NCBI GenBank assembly: GCA_009760855.2
Contig: WPIO01000025.1
Span: 663,001-727,000, forward strand
DNA from: Cristatella mucedo
Lineage: Eukaryota; Bryozoa; Phylactolaemata; Cristatellidae
Length of the DNA stretch: 64,000 bases
Direction of reading: 5' to 3'
The translations under genes and the position numbers were made by a program. Every line of letters starts with the position of its first letter. Position 1 is the first letter of the stretch. The notes beneath the pieces were generated by a model, which did no database searches, was not told the DNA's origin, and was given only the letters and a program-made list of their open reading frames with translations. This document shows positions 11,662-23,434 of the stretch, piece by piece.

Positions 11662-12372
11662 TGCAATAAGCCTCTGGTAATAAGCGACCTTATTTCTGAA
11701 CATGGTATCAACCTGCTCGCCCGAACTGAAACTTGGCTAAAATCGATAAACATCGCGACACTAAAAGACGCTACCCCATCTGGTTTCTCGTTCTTTCACA
11801 CCCCTAGATCGATAAAAACTGGAGGTGGAGTTGCTATTATCGTTCGCTCAATATTCAACTTCAAGCCGTTTGCAGTACCCTCGAAGCAGTCTTTTGAATC
11901 AATTGTCTTGGTCTCATCAGAAAAGAAGCTACCAATAGTGGCAGTAGTCTATCGCCCACCAGGTACCAAATCCTCCTTTATCTCAGATTTCTCCGATCTC
12001 ATTTCGGTTCTGTGTGCAAGAACTCGATCCTTCCTCGTTATGGGTGATTTCAACGTCCACTTGGATAACTTATCTGACGGTTTCAGCACCGAATTTCGTG
12101 CATTGACTGATTCATTGTCTCTTGCGGTTCATGTGCGTGGCCCTACTCACATCAAGGGTACTCGACCAGATCTTCTCATACAACTGCACTTTGTTATCAC
12201 CAAATTCTGCTTATCTGACCACATGCAGATCTCATTCAATCTACAGTGTGCCCTCACCTCCTCCTCTAAAATAACTTGTGAATCGCAAAACCTCAGGACC
12301 CATGACATCGATGCTGTCCGTGCAAGAATATCTGCTTCACCTCTGCTGCTCAGTCCTCCCTCCGATCTGTGA
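11662..12372 (+). pseudogene. LINE APE-type endonuclease domain
   Basis: The domain would nick the chromosomal target to prime reverse transcription. Visible landmarks are N-terminal LISEHGINLLARTETWL (catalytic Glu in TETW), GGGVAIIVRS, VAVVYRPPGT, the GDFNVHLD motif (Asp and Asn) and the C-terminal SDHMQISF (Asp-His pair). These are the standard exonuclease-endonuclease-phosphatase residues of L2/CR1/Jockey elements. The expected 'D-L...S/T' stretch before SDH looks altered (RPDLLIQLHFVITK). The frame closes with a stop at 12370-12372, well before the RT, so this copy is broken between endonuclease and RT. Confidence 0.9.
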
Positions 12373-12627
12373 TCACTGATAGATAGCTACAACACGACAC
12401 TAGCTGACACGCTCGACGAGTTTGCAGCTCTGACTTAGCGCACTGTGCACCCTCGCCCAGACGGCCTGTGGTTTACCTCAGACATTAAACAAGTCAGGTC
12501 TAGTAAGCTCAAGCTTGAAAAAGCATACAAAAGATTAGGGCTGACTGTCCATCGACAGGCATATGAAGACTAATGTAGGTCGTACCAATCGATCCTAGCA
12601 AAGGCCAAGTCTAGCTTCTATAGAAAT

Positions 12628-12933
12628 ATGGTTGAATCACAGATGCACTATCCAAAAATGCTGATGTCGACGATAAACAATCTCCTCAACCGCTCCCAGG
12701 TTAGCTCCTTACCTGAGGATCCTTGTGATGATCTAGCCGATCGCTTCTTTCGATTCCTTATGCAGAAGATAGACAAGATCAGAGTATCCATCTCTGTGTT
12801 GATAGCATCTCAACTAGAATGTTGTTCCCTGATTCCTGACAGCACTGACTGCACCTCAATGTCTGCATTTCAGCAGGTCACTAGTGATCTAGTCCTGGAG
12901 TTTGTATCTAGATCAAAGAAGACAACAAGTCCA

Positions 12934-12934
<1 letters not shown>
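12628..12934 (+). pseudogene. LINE connector between endonuclease and RT
   Basis: An open stretch with MLMSTINNLLNRSQVSSLPEDP...DLADRFFRFLMQKIDKIR, the connector typical of L2/CR1 elements ('LFSTINNLL...LAERFADFFxxKIxxIR'). It runs in frame into a CT microsatellite, where LINE homology stops. Confidence 0.85.

Positions 12935-12980
<46 letters not shown>
12935..12980. repeat. (CT)n microsatellite inside the LINE
   Basis: About 23 CT dinucleotides replace LINE coding sequence; the sister copy at 30.65 kb has coding sequence at this point. Confidence 0.97.
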
Positions 12981-12981
<1 letters not shown>

Positions 12982-13059
12982 ACCTTGGGCGTAGCTGTTA
13001 TTGTTTTTGTCGGACCCTAGCTCTCGGTGTCCGTCCTCGGATTAATTCTTCTTGGCTAG

Positions 13060-13185
13060 CCATTGGCTAGCCCCTGGCCAGCCCTTATTCATTCCTCGGC
13101 CAGTCCTTGGCTAGTCCTTGGCCAGTCCTTGGCTAGTCCTTGACCAATCCTTGACCAATCCTTGGCCAATCCTAAGCTAGTCCGC
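13060..13185. repeat. 11-bp minisatellite (tccttggctag-type)
   Basis: Runs of ccttggctagt, ccttggccagt and ccttgaccaat alternate head to tail. Compared with the LINE at 30.4-32.4 kb the tract sits in an insertion of about 330 bp that replaces roughly 100 bp of LINE sequence. Confidence 0.9.
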
Positions 13186-13264
13186 CAGCTACGGTTGCTC
13201 TAGGTGCCCTAGTCAGACCCACTAAGGCAAGGGCTAATATCGCGGCTAGCCTGAGAGCTGGTCC

Positions 13265-14169
13265 GTTGCAATATGTCATTAGCCTCAGGTCATGTCCCAA
13301 CACCTTTAAAAAACGCTTTAGTCAGGCCAATTCTCAAGAAATCGACACTAGACCAAGAGAACTTAAGCAGCTAACGCCCAGTCTCCCTTCTACCATTTCT
13401 ATCAAAGACACTGGAACGGGTCGTGACGGACCAGCTGAACTCGTATGTTGAAACTTCTAACCTTACTAGTAAGTTCCAGTCTGGCTTTAGGGCTAATCAC
13501 TCCACAGAGTCAGCATTGCTTAGGGTATACAACGACTTAATTAGGAATGCAGACATGGTTAGAGTGCCCCTGCTTGTTTTTCTCGATCTTTCGGCAGCTT
13601 TTAATACCGTCAATCACAAAGCTCTTCTCGAGCGCCTCTCATCTCGCCTGGGCATCACCGGCACTGCTCTGCAGTGGTTCGGGTCGTATCTCAGTGGGAG
13701 ACTCCAGAGTATTGACGTGAATGGACAAAGATCGTCTGAGGTACCTCTGAAATATGGGGTACCTCAGTGCTCCGTGCTAGGTCCGGTTCTTTTCACGGTT
13801 TATACTCTCCCTCTTGCTGATGTGATTGCCAAGCACAATCTAGGCTTTCACTTCTATGCGGATGACACTCAGTTGTACCTTTGCTTTGATCCCTCCCAGC
13901 CTTCAAGCACCTCAAATTCTCTCACCTCACTTGCTGCATGTGTTGATGATATCCGAACTTGGATGGCAGCAAATTTTCTAAAACTAAATGACGATAAAAC
14001 TAACTTACTAGTTATGGGCAATCCCTGCGTGATTCAGAGATTAGAAACGCTGACTCTTAAATTTGGCTCTGCCAGCGAATCTCCAGTTGAATTAGCTCGA
14101 AATCTAGGTGTCATGTTCCAAAGTGACCTCTCGTTAGACGACCATATCAGCTCCACAGTCAAATCCTAA
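13265..14169 (+). pseudogene. LINE reverse transcriptase domain
   Basis: Motifs in order: SGFRANHSTESALLRVYNDL (fingers), FLDLSAAFNTVNH (motif A, catalytic Asp), WFGSYLSGRLQSI, KYGVPQCSVLGPVLF (motif B; the conserved Gly of PQGS is Cys here, likely inactivating), HFYADDTQLY (motif C, YADD) and WMAANFLKLNDDKTNLLVMG (motif D/E). This is the L2/CR1 family layout. The frame stays open for 248 codons and stops at 14167-14169 before the thumb region. Confidence 0.95.
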
Positions 14170-14690
14170 TATTTCCAGCTTCACAACATTGCTAGAATTC
14201 GGGCTTGTTTAGATAAGGTTACCACATCCAAGTTTGTTCATGCATGCGGGACATCCCGTCTCGACTTCTGCAACTCACTGCTCACTGGCCTACCAGCATG
14301 TGCGATCAGGCGATTGCAGCTGGTGCAAAACTCGGCAGCTAGGCTTGTCTGTCGTGAGCTTCGCAGTTGCCAAGTTACTCCACTTCTCGCCGACCTGCAC
14401 TGGCTACCAGTCAAGCAACGGATTGACTTCAAGGTTTTGTTGCTCACTTTTAGGTCACTTCATTCTTTGGCTCCAGCCTAGCTCTCAGATATACTCCCCC
14501 ACCAGGCCAAGCATCTTACCACCTGCTTTTCGGAATCCAACAGTCTACAAATACCCCCCCCCCCTACAAACCTCAAATTCTTTGGAGACCGTGCATTTAC
14601 TTCGTATGCTCCCAGAGCCTGGAACTCCCTCCAGACCTGCGTCAGAACATCGCCTGACCTGACCACATTGAAAAAGAATTTAAAAACACC
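14170..14690 (+). pseudogene. LINE C-terminal (thumb) region
   Basis: In shifted frames the sequence reads ...[20 protein letters not shown]..., [14 protein letters not shown]..., [20 protein letters not shown]... and ...SLQTCVRTSPDL. This is the standard C-terminus of L2/CR1 elements. Stops and a CCCCCC slip near 14560 disrupt it. Confidence 0.88.
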
Positions 14691-15351
14691 TACTAAGGAC
14701 AGCATTTAGTGGGTCCATGTGATTCGCCCTTGACGTGCTTATGTGTGCTGACACTGTGCATGCTGCCACTAACCACATTTGCATGCTGACCCTGTGCAAG
14801 TCACTCCCAACCATGTTATTCCTTTTGTTTTGTATCAAATACGATTTTACTCTCCATTTAATTGCCTTTCCTTTTACAGCAAATGTAAAGCGCCTAGAGA
14901 GAGAGATTAAGCTCTCTGAGGGCGCTTTATCAAGTGCATAATTTTTAATTTTACTCGAGAAACCACAGGGTGTGGTTTCATATGACAGCATATAAATGGT
15001 TGCCTATAACGAGTAAATGTCTTACACCTCAGCCTTGACAGATGATTTGAGGTGCGAAGTTGTCGTTCTTCCTGAGCTGTTATAGCCGCCGCTGTGGAGC
15101 CTCTGACAGTTGTAATTTGCTTAGAGGTGGCCATAGTTCGAGGTTATGGACCGCTGCTATAACGCTGAACGAGCTGTTTTATTTGACTGCGAGCCTACCA
15201 TGGAGGATGTCTGGACTACGAGTAATGTGACTTGGTACATGCCTTGCCAAGCCCTGCTACATGCCAGACGAGGAGGTGCGTTTAGCGATGTTCAGTGTAG
15301 TTACAGTGCTTTGTGTTGCATGCCGGTATTATACAATGATGGAGAGCCTTT

Positions 15352-15615
15352 AACAGCCCGCTGGTGTTATATAGATTTTTCTGCATCATGGATAAGGACT
15401 TGACGTGGTAAGGTATGAGCAGTCGTCGCCATTGCCAAGTTTCTGCTACTGTCGGCGTACGTGCGTGAACTTTTGCAGCACCTACAAATAGCTAGTGGTG
15501 TTACAAGGTTCAAGCGTCTCTGTTATTCGTCGTGCGCCGGCTGAGCCTAGCACCATCCAAGCGCCATGTTTGCGGCCTAGTTCTAACGGACGTGGAAGCC
15601 GCACGCCACGTATGT
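15352..15615 (+). mobile_element. Right member of the direct-repeat pair (candidate LTR)
   Basis: Matches 10166-10427 in the same orientation (ctggtgttata, gacttgacgt/atgt, gtttctgctact, cggcgtacgtg, acaaggttcaagcg, tggaagccgca). It lies about 400 bp past the LINE terminus, so the LINE is nested within the paired-repeat element. Confidence 0.5.
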
Positions 15616-15639
15616 AATGCTTTGGATGTGGAATCTAAA

Positions 15640-16400
15640 AGGAAAACAGCATATCACGGAAGCTTAGTAAGAAACGTAACTTCCTCAAATGAATAGTTGT
15701 ATATTAATATTCGCAGGGCGCTATCCGGGTGGGCGTTGCCTTCACCAGCCACATTTGGAGATCAGGCTCTAGTCGCCAAACGAATGTTGTCTTTGTGCTG
15801 GGAGGTGTGAATAGATTTTGCAGAGAGTTCTTGGACTTTGGAGGCGCTATGCAGGGAAAATGCTGTTGCGGTTAAAGACGGTGAACCATTCGCTTAGCTG
15901 TCAGGGCTACGCTCGAGCAGTCAAATATACCAAGATTTCTTTCGCTAATAAATTCTAAATATTTAACATTTAAGAGTATACTGTTATTTGCTACAATAAG
16001 ACGTTAATGTATCAACCTAAGAGAACTAAACATCTTGCTGGCAACTTTATATATGTTAGAAAGGAAGCGTATCAATTAGCTATGGACAGAAAATATTGCT
16101 TCGGCACATACGCGCAAACACACACTAATTCGTGAACTCTAAGCGAATACTGCGAGACAAATTGGGCTCTTAACTTTTTTTTAGAATACGGCTAATTTAC
16201 GAAACGTCGTGCCGTCATTCCGAAGCGGATAACAAGATTTTTAAGTGTAAGAAACAAAGTCAGTTACCAAAGAATTTAAGGCTAGTACAGCTACACAACT
16301 TTAGTTAGAAGACTTTTTGGTACGATGAAAAGCATGATTTGCAAGTACTTTAGTTCAATGGGCGAGCTCAAGAGACTGGAGAGACCTAACATTGAGTGAC
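15640..16400. other. No recognisable gene
   Basis: AT-rich, no motif-bearing open frame and no match seen elsewhere in the window. Confidence 0.5.
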
Positions 16401-16408
16401 TGCACTCG

Positions 16409-17174
16409 TGTAGCAGAAATCCAGGGGTCAGAGGCTATTTCCCGCCAAGCCCAGCCATACTCAGGTTTTGCCGCCTCTAGCCATGCCGGCGAGCTAGGGT
16501 AATACGAGCGTCGTCGGATTAAACCTCCTCATAATACCGCATGCGCCAACAACAGGGGAACTAAGCAAGTCTTCGGGGGGATACTATATAAAGAAAACGG
16601 TAGGGGCGCGATATGACGCCGTAAGCGCCAACAAAGGTGTCAGTTGCTCAGTCGGCTTCCGCAGTCCCGCCGTTACACCGACGCCGCTCCAACAGTACGA
16701 GCGTACGCCGTCAAAGATCCGGCCGAGGAACTGCTTGGATAGTCGGAGTCGACTTCCACCACAACCGAGAGCTCCCGCCGAAAGATGCCAGCTCGCGGGG
16801 GTTGGCCATGAACGCGCTACAAGGGAAACCCGGAGTACACAAGCCGCAACAACGCGCGTGCTATCTGGCTCCGCTCGGGCCTTGGGTACTCGTCACTTTG
16901 CATGCGTGGCCGCATAGCCGAAGCACGCCTGCACCCATCCAGCTGCATAACTCCGCGAGACCGGGAGCCTCCAACACCACGACTTACTCGGCCAACTTTC
17001 GTTCCCTACGAACCCCGGTGACCTCTCTTCACCGCACATCCGGCCATGACCACAGGTCAGACCCCAACCCAACCGGTGACCTCCATCACACCAAAGCCAT
17101 TCCGTCCAGTCAACCAAATCCAGCCCGGGTACGCACGTATTTACTTACGCATCTTGACGGCCAGCGGTTGCAGG
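16409..17174 (+). mobile_element. LTR-like element, copy 1 (TGTAGC-start)
   Basis: This GC-rich block of about 765 bp recurs inverted at 33440-34177. Both copies begin tgtagc(a/t)ga followed by tccaggggtcagaggctatt. A TATA box (ctatataaag) lies at about 16584. A 180-codon open frame (16637-17179) spans most of it, and part of that frame (NSARPGASNTTTYSA) stays open in the other copy. I read it as a solo LTR or the 5' part of a retroelement. No polyA signal or pol was found. Confidence 0.55.
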
Positions 17175-17558
17175 TCTGAGCGAAGTGATGTAATGTAATA
17201 TATTACCAAATCAAGTGCACGGCAGAGAAGCCTAGCTGCTGAGTTTTTGTGACGAATGTAGCCCAGTATAGCCCAGTTAAAAGGAAATCAGACAAGTGAG
17301 TTTAAGAAGTCCAAATAAGATGTGGCGACTGCGTGGAACAATTTGGCCGTGGTATCCTTCTTTAATCAGGCCCCTATTGTAGCAATCTTACTTGCTGAAA
17401 GTAGGCAGATGACTGTGAAACTGGTTGGTCATCTAGTAGACGCTCTGTTTGAAATAGTACTTCATTTTGTGCAGCCTCTACAGGAGATATGCTGGCCTTG
17501 GACATTATGAGAGCCGCACTTTAACCTGTCTTCTTTACATTAAATTAGATTATGACTG

Positions 17559-18240
17559 TTAAAAAGCACTGGTGCATTGACGAATTATCTGAATGTAAAT
17601 TGAGATTAAGAAACCGTGAATAATACAATTCAAAAAGAATCTAATCGATGTATCACTCTTTTGATTTACTTTGCTTGGAAAAATAGAAAGACTGTGTGAA
17701 AGTAGCAGGAACTCCGGTCTAGCGATAGATTCTATACCAGTGGCCCGAGAAAGCTCAGCCATTTTGAAAGAGTCGCCGACAAGACCTGAGGCTATGGACA
17801 TATTTCTAATGCTATTTATGTGAGGCCCAGTTAGCTTATGTGTCTCTGAAAAAGAACCGTAGCTATGCTGCCTAAGTGGTAAGTAGCCCTCATTGACTTG
17901 TAAATGGACTTCAAATTGAGGTCACCAACGGTAGGCTTCAGTGTTGAAATTTAGGTCAAGCAAACAACTGAGGGTAATTATACTAGTGTGAATGTGACCT
18001 CAGAGCTAAAGTATCTCGAAGTATGTATCTCGCTGAAAACAAAGCTATAGAAGCGATCTTCGAGACAGCCACAGGCATCACCAGGTAATGTGCTGACTTG
18101 GGAGATGTCAATGAGATCGTTGGCGGCCGACGTAATCATTTTTGTACTTGACATCTTCCATTCCACTGCTTGAGTTAGCCCAAGGTAAAAGAAACTCGTA
18201 CGACTTATAATAGTTCTCACACGCAAGCCAACGAACAGTC
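17559..18240 (-). pseudogene. LINE connector/RT fragment, minus
   Basis: The minus-strand frames match the LINE connector: EWKMSSTKMITSAANDLIDISQVSTLPG...LEDRFYSFVFSEIHTSR corresponds to the MLMSTINNLL...LADRFFRF segment of the 11.3 kb LINE. Further on, SIASGLVGDSFKMAELSR resembles the 'SLxSGxVPxxFKxAVVRP' block at the start of the RT. It is a more distant family member than the other LINEs here and is heavily worn. Confidence 0.6.
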
Positions 18241-18249
18241 AGACACGAT

Positions 18250-19040
18250 CAAATATCTGCTCTCTAAGGCTTGTGCTATGTAGTTATGGCTACGTTAACG
18301 TCCACTGTAAATCACGGACCAACTGGCAACGGATTTGTTGTATGCCTATTCGTAAGTAAAAATTTCCCAGGACGTCTGCTGCAAACGTCAAATTGTAGCA
18401 TTCTACCATTGTGACTTAAGCTGCAGGGGTGAGTAAAATGTTATCGCGTTGACACCGTCACTTAAAAGGGTTTGAGGTTTCATGATTCCTATAGTATTCG
18501 GGATGCCGACGAAGAAACAAACTGCTGATTGAATACGATCTATCTGCATGTGGTCAGATGTGCATGCGTTGATAAAGGTAGTTACTCACAGTGAATAGTT
18601 TTGGGATGACATTTGATCTAGAGCCCGTCCTTTTTTCAAAATGGGTGACGTGAATGGGCCTCGATAGAAAATCAAACAATCAATATACGAACTTTGCTAT
18701 TTGAGCGGTATCCTGTGCCATCGAAATTAGTGCTAGAGGTAATATAAACGAGGACGAGACAATGTCTGGAACAATAAATTTAAATTAAATCATCATAGTC
18801 ATCTAGCTAGGGTAAGTAGGGGGACTATAAATTACTGCCAGCTTGTATAGCTTGCTGTTGGTTGAGATAAGACTACAGAATCAAAGTACTACATTAAGGA
18901 ACTATAAATGGCTTTTAATTAGGCGAGACTGGAGTGATAATGGCTATTCCGCCGCGAGTTATTTGACCTCATGGAAGAAGATTCAGGAAAGGCTGAGGGG
19001 TTTCTAGCAGTGTTCAGGCATTGAGTCGATATTGGGCAAT
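18250..19040. other. No recognisable gene; left of unit A
   Basis: AT-rich and without motif-bearing open frames. Homology to unit B begins just to the right, near 19050. Confidence 0.5.
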
Positions 19041-19938
19041 CCTCAGTAACAGCAAATAGTCGACGGCTTCCACAACAATGGTGCCGCATAGTATTGGGCA
19101 GTATTCAAACATGCATTCCATGAGTATAATTTGTGAGTGGCCACTAATGTTACGTTTAGCTCTTTGACCAGCGTTGACTCACTCAAGAACTGAAGTGAGT
19201 GTAGTCTTCGTGACTTCAAGCGTTGCAAGTAAATACCTGAAATAACTCCTTAGTCCGTATTTTTCTTTGTCTAGACTTCCTACTAGAGAGACCAAGTTTG
19301 CGAAGATTAGCAAAATCAGCAGCTTTCAGGAATGCATTCGAAAGAAAATAGCGATACAAAATGTAGGCACGGGTGATCGCACCTAATGGTACGGTAACAG
19401 CCTTGATTCATTAGAAGAAGTCTGAAGGACCGTGACCCTCCAACCCCACCCCACTCCGTAAGGGAGCCAACTAACATATGCTGACTGGATGGCATACTTA
19501 AGCAGCAAATTCTTATATATCCGTAATCATTTTAATATTTGAGAAATATGGTCAGAATAATGCAATTCACTTTACAAAATCCTTTTCGTAACAGCTTTGG
19601 TATTCAATGCAAGCAAAACCTCGATGCTTAGCAAACCATGCAATAGTCAGAATTTTTTGTGAAGAAGGCTACTTGACCTGAACTAAAAATACGTAGTTTC
19701 CGGCTAGTTATTTGTCCTCAAATTACATCCAGCTAAATGTTAGTTTACCTATAAAAACCATTTAAGTCTTTAGCCGATACTAAGGATCGTGATATTGTTA
19801 AATTACTTTCTATTAAGAAGGCAGCAGTCGACACACGATTTGCAGTAGTGACGTAAATAGGTTGGTTGATTGGTGCACCTTCATCATGAGCCCAAAATAG
19901 TGACATAACACTGAATCGAAACTGTATATAGTGAAAAA

Positions 19939-20339
19939 CTAGACAAGTATGCGCATTGTAGTCGTCTTTAGGGCATAGTAAAATCCTTTGAAAGTGACCC
20001 AGCAGGCAGCAGTAGCAAACTGGCTGGTGTTTCCCTTAAGGTAGAGGCCATTTAAATTACTTTGATGGCATGTTCGGTACCACCAAGCACCCTGGAAGCG
20101 GGTCGCACAATGAGACGCGGTAGAATCGTTGTCCATTGTAGAGAAGGGAAAGCCGTCATGGTACGTCAGGCTGTCGCCAGCTGTGCCACTGTACCCACTG
20201 ACATTTAGCATGTACCGCGTGCTCTCAAGACCAATACTGAATGTCGAGTAGTTGGCGTATGCCGACGAGCCGTCAAACGCTTCCATGTATATGCTCAACT
20301 TCACGCCACCGGCTACAAGGCGACGAATGTTTTCGAGCC
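19939..20339 (-). CDS. FReD gene A, last exon (C-terminal fibrinogen domain)
   Basis: Encodes the C-terminal two thirds of a fibrinogen-related domain, a secreted carbohydrate/pattern-binding fold found in ficolins, tachylectins and molluscan FREPs. The exon starts after an acceptor ending ttataattacag at 20340 (phase 1) and ends at TAG 19939-19941, 401 nt in all. Landmarks: GLENIRRL, KLSIYMEAFDGSSAYANYS, YMLNVSGYSGTAGDSLTYH, FPFSTMDNDS (calcium-site Asp-x-Asp), HCATRFQGAWWYRTC (disulfide pair and the hallmark AWWY), SNLNGLYL, and a terminal MRILV-type strand. The segment after the calcium loop is shorter than usual and there is an extra Cys (ACWVTFKG). No stop or frameshift occurs; it is likely functional. 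Confidence 0.93.
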
Positions 20340-20690
20340 CTGTAATTATAAATTTGAGAGAAACGTTCATGCGGTGTGGTTTTCATTAAGTAATTATTAA
20401 ATTTAATAAGTAATTAGTTCATTAAATCTACTAAATCATGGCGACCGCACTTGTTCCTTAACCTTATAAAATCAAATAGGAACCAGTGCTACCTAAACAG
20501 TATTGCAATAGTCACGGGTTGAGACAAGACCTACATTTAACCCGATTGATACAATAGTGTCTGGCCGTCTTATCCGAATTTGCCTGACAACACAGGTTTG
20601 ACTTTATCAAGAAATGAAAGATTTATTAGATGGCTGGTCGTAATGAATGAGATGATTGTGGGACTTGAGATTTTCCCAAAGCCCTCTTAC

Positions 20691-20903
20691 CAAGCCAAAA
20701 TTCTCCTGCCAAGCCACCAAATCCGTTTCGATAGGACTGCCAATCCAAGTAGAAGTTCTGGCTGCCATCTTGTCGCCGCTGTATAGTAATCCAGCTGTCA
20801 CTGCCACTGAATTCACATAACACCGGAATCGCACCGTTGCCGTCAGGGTCCACAAAAAGTACTCCAGATTCTCGGATTCCTAATACATTAGCTGCCCGAC
20901 ATC
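20691..20903 (-). CDS. FReD gene A, N-terminal fibrinogen-domain exon
   Basis: A 213-nt, phase 1-1 exon encoding the start of the fibrinogen-related domain: GCRAANVLGIRESGVLFVDP, VLCEFSGSDSWITIQRRQDG, NFYLDWQSYRNGFGGLAGEF, WLG. The two cysteines (GCRAA and VLCEF) form the N-terminal disulfide of the family. The donor is G|GTAAGA at 20690 and joins the next exon as GEFWL-G-LENI, exactly the canonical FReD sequence, across a 351-bp intron. I chose the acceptor ttatcag at 20904 because it is conserved in gene B. A second acceptor (tttttacacag, about 20990) would add a 29-codon Cys-containing linker in phase 0, but its AG is lost in gene B. Confidence 0.92.
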
Positions 20904-21199
20904 CTGATAACGAACAATATTGCAAACCAGGTATTCGACAGGCTGATGAAGGGCAATGGCAGATAATTCGCAACCGATTGACTTTAACCTGTGTAAAAAC
21001 TACAGCTCAAATATTTGTCAAGTAAACTTTTATTTCATGTGAACTAGCATTAAATGTGTGACGTGTTTTGTTTTCAAGTTCAACATTGGTTTTGTCATTT
21101 GCAAATGCAGTCATGGCTTGCCTTTAAAAATGGTGGCTATTTTGAGGTATGTTTTTAAAGTCTTCCTTCTAACAATTTGTAATTGATGCATCTGACTTC

Positions 21200-22780
21200 T
21201 AAGCCGATGTGGATCATCTAGTAAAAGGTCGCTTATGGATTTGAAGTCCAGATTCAGTTCAGGCGCTACAGGAGGGTTAAGGTTTGCAATTTCTGATTAA
21301 TAATAGGTTTGCCCTTAACGACAAAATGTGGATTTACTACAATTATTTCTGAGAAAGTCGACTGTGAATTTCAAGTGCAATTGCGATCAGTGCACGTTGC
21401 ACGAAGTTGAGAGAGCTTGATGCGCTCTGAGGCAGCAAGGGCTACAAGCGCCGATGTGACATCTGTGTGCCACCTGCGTGAAAATGAGAGGCATACAATT
21501 ATTGGGCCCTTACATTAGCAAGATGGGAAGTATAGGTTGTGGAAAGAATTGGAGCAAGCCCAGATCCCTGAGGTACCACCTATGCTTTAAAGGCTCTCTG
21601 GATGACCACTGCAAGTTGATGTCAAGGCTCTGAGATCTACTATCAAGACGCGACATTGCAAAGTATTACAAGTCAGCACTCGGGATGCTTAGACGAGATG
21701 AACGGGTTCCTTGAGAGGACTGACTTATTGATCGATTGTTGAAATCACTGACCGGGATTCAGCAGAACTAACAGGGGGACTCTTATGCAAGCACTAACTG
21801 GTCGATCTTAAAATATGTACTTATAATATCAGTGTCAGCTTTTGAATACACGCACGCGTAATTGGCATTATTTTTACCAGGAGATCATTGGCTTCTGTAG
21901 GATAGGACTTGCAGTAGCACCTCCCCCAGTCTCCTCACTGAGGGTCCTCACACAGTCGCTGTCTCCCTGTTGCAGCTTTCACGAGCTTAGTGCTTACCAC
22001 AAAGCCTGGGCCTTTTGGTAAAAGTCACTAAACACGCTTCATTTTAGCAAGCAGTGAGGCATTCATTGAAGACTTCTAGCTAGCTTTGACCTTCAAACGT
22101 AAAGATCGGTCAAATGAGCTTGGCCTTGAGCTTTTATTTCCTCGGTCGGACATCTTCTTTCATTTCCTTAGCCTGCCAGCAGATGCTGCTGTTAACCTAA
22201 TTGCTGTAGAAACAAAATATTCGTTAAAGATTCCCTTTTTCGAGAAAATTAGGCCACAAGGTTATCCCGAATCTTGACTAATTTAAGAGGATTCTCAAGG
22301 ATGGCTGTGTCTGGCTATTATAAAGTCGACGTGATTGACGAAGGCCTAGCCAAGGTACTAACCACAGAGAACTCGTCGACTATTCAGCTTACATAAATGT
22401 CAGACACTACTTGATGACATTTAGACCGATGTTATAAACGCACCTGTTCCTTATATTGTTTGCTGGGTCAGTGCGAATGGTCATTGAGTGCTTATATCTG
22501 CTGATTCTTTGCATTTTATTACTAACTATATTGACATGCTTCCCTTAGTTCCTAAGCAAATTGCCTATACATACATTTAGTTATCTTAGAGTGCCACAAA
22601 ATAACTTGTAATTTTTATTTTAATATTACAATTATTCGTATTATTATCTCTCGTAGATAGAGATCATCTTTTTGATGATTTTTGAGATATGGGTCTCATT
22701 TAGTTCAAGTGCACGCTAGCCGAGGGTGCAGCAAAGCTGAAAATGCAAAGATATAACTATGCATTCGTGACGTCTCATCA
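21200..22780. other. Gene A intron, no recognisable feature
   Basis: AT-rich intron sequence between the FReD exons and the LINE remnants. An open frame at 22086-22277 (+) shows no motif and no counterpart in unit B. Confidence 0.5.
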
Positions 22781-22789
22781 AGCCTGCAG

Positions 22790-23230
22790 TAATTAAAAAA
22801 GCTTTGGTCTTCACCAATTACAGTCAAGCTTACGATTAGTGCTAACATCTGCAGGCAGGCTTACCTGTTGTAAAAGTGGCAGCAGCCGCATTACAACGAT
22901 TTGCACCTATCTGCATTGGCTCACTATCAAGCAGCTTATGGATTTCAAGCTACCGTGAATCCCTTTAGGAGGCTTCATTCTCTTGCTTCAGCCTAGTCAT
23001 CTGAGTTACATATCAATCAGGGTAGGCTTTGACGTAACCTCTATTCTGACTCAGATAGTTTAGCTGTGCCTCAAACAAAACCCAAGCTTTCTGGAGACGA
23101 CGCATTTAGCTCGTACGCACCTAAATCCAGGAACAGCCATTCGTCTAACTTGAAAACATTGCCTGACTACTTGACTTTATTTAAAGCGAGGTTAAATACC
23201 CCCCTGCTCATTGTGGCATTTGCGTAGCCT
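22790..23230 (+). mobile_element. Old LINE 3' fragment, shared with unit B
   Basis: Contains worn versions of the LINE C-terminal block (aggcttacctgttgt..., gcacctatctgcattggct, gcttcattctcttgcttcagcct, tttctggagacga). The block at 51060-51480 aligns with it, so this copy was present before the unit A/B duplication. Confidence 0.65.
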
Positions 23231-23434
23231 ATTTGAGTTGTAACCTTTAAGTTTACTTTAGCCGAGACTGTGTGTTTTATGACTACCATTGTAAAATCAG
23301 CTAAGCTGAGTGTGTGATGAAAAGGTAAATCTATTGATTTATATGACAGCATGCACAGTCTTGGCTAATGTTCCATATAAGATTTGTTCCCTTAGGGTCG
23401 TATGATACTCGCTGCTTCCTGGTCTACCTGTCTG

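Larger units (their letters stand above)
11300..14945 (+). mobile_element. Nearly full-length L2/CR1-like LINE
   Basis: This is the most complete non-LTR retrotransposon in the window. In order it has a GC-rich 5' part with an Arg-rich stretch resembling the leader of L2-type ORF2, an APE-type endonuclease (11662-12372), a connector region (12380-12935), an insertion of simple repeats (12935-13262), reverse transcriptase (13265-14169), a C-terminal thumb region (14170-14690) and a 3' UTR ending in the shared 'tttatcaagtgcat' terminus. Stops, frameshifts and the insertion make it inactive. At least seven shorter copies elsewhere share its 3' end. Confidence 0.9.

Noticed and set aside
15146-15403. 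85-codon plus open frame with several Cys residues
   Set aside because: It overlaps the right repeat of the candidate LTR pair and is not open in the left repeat.
20607-20855. Alternative minus frame overlapping the FReD exon
   Set aside because: Shadow of the true FReD frame; the same shadow appears in gene B.
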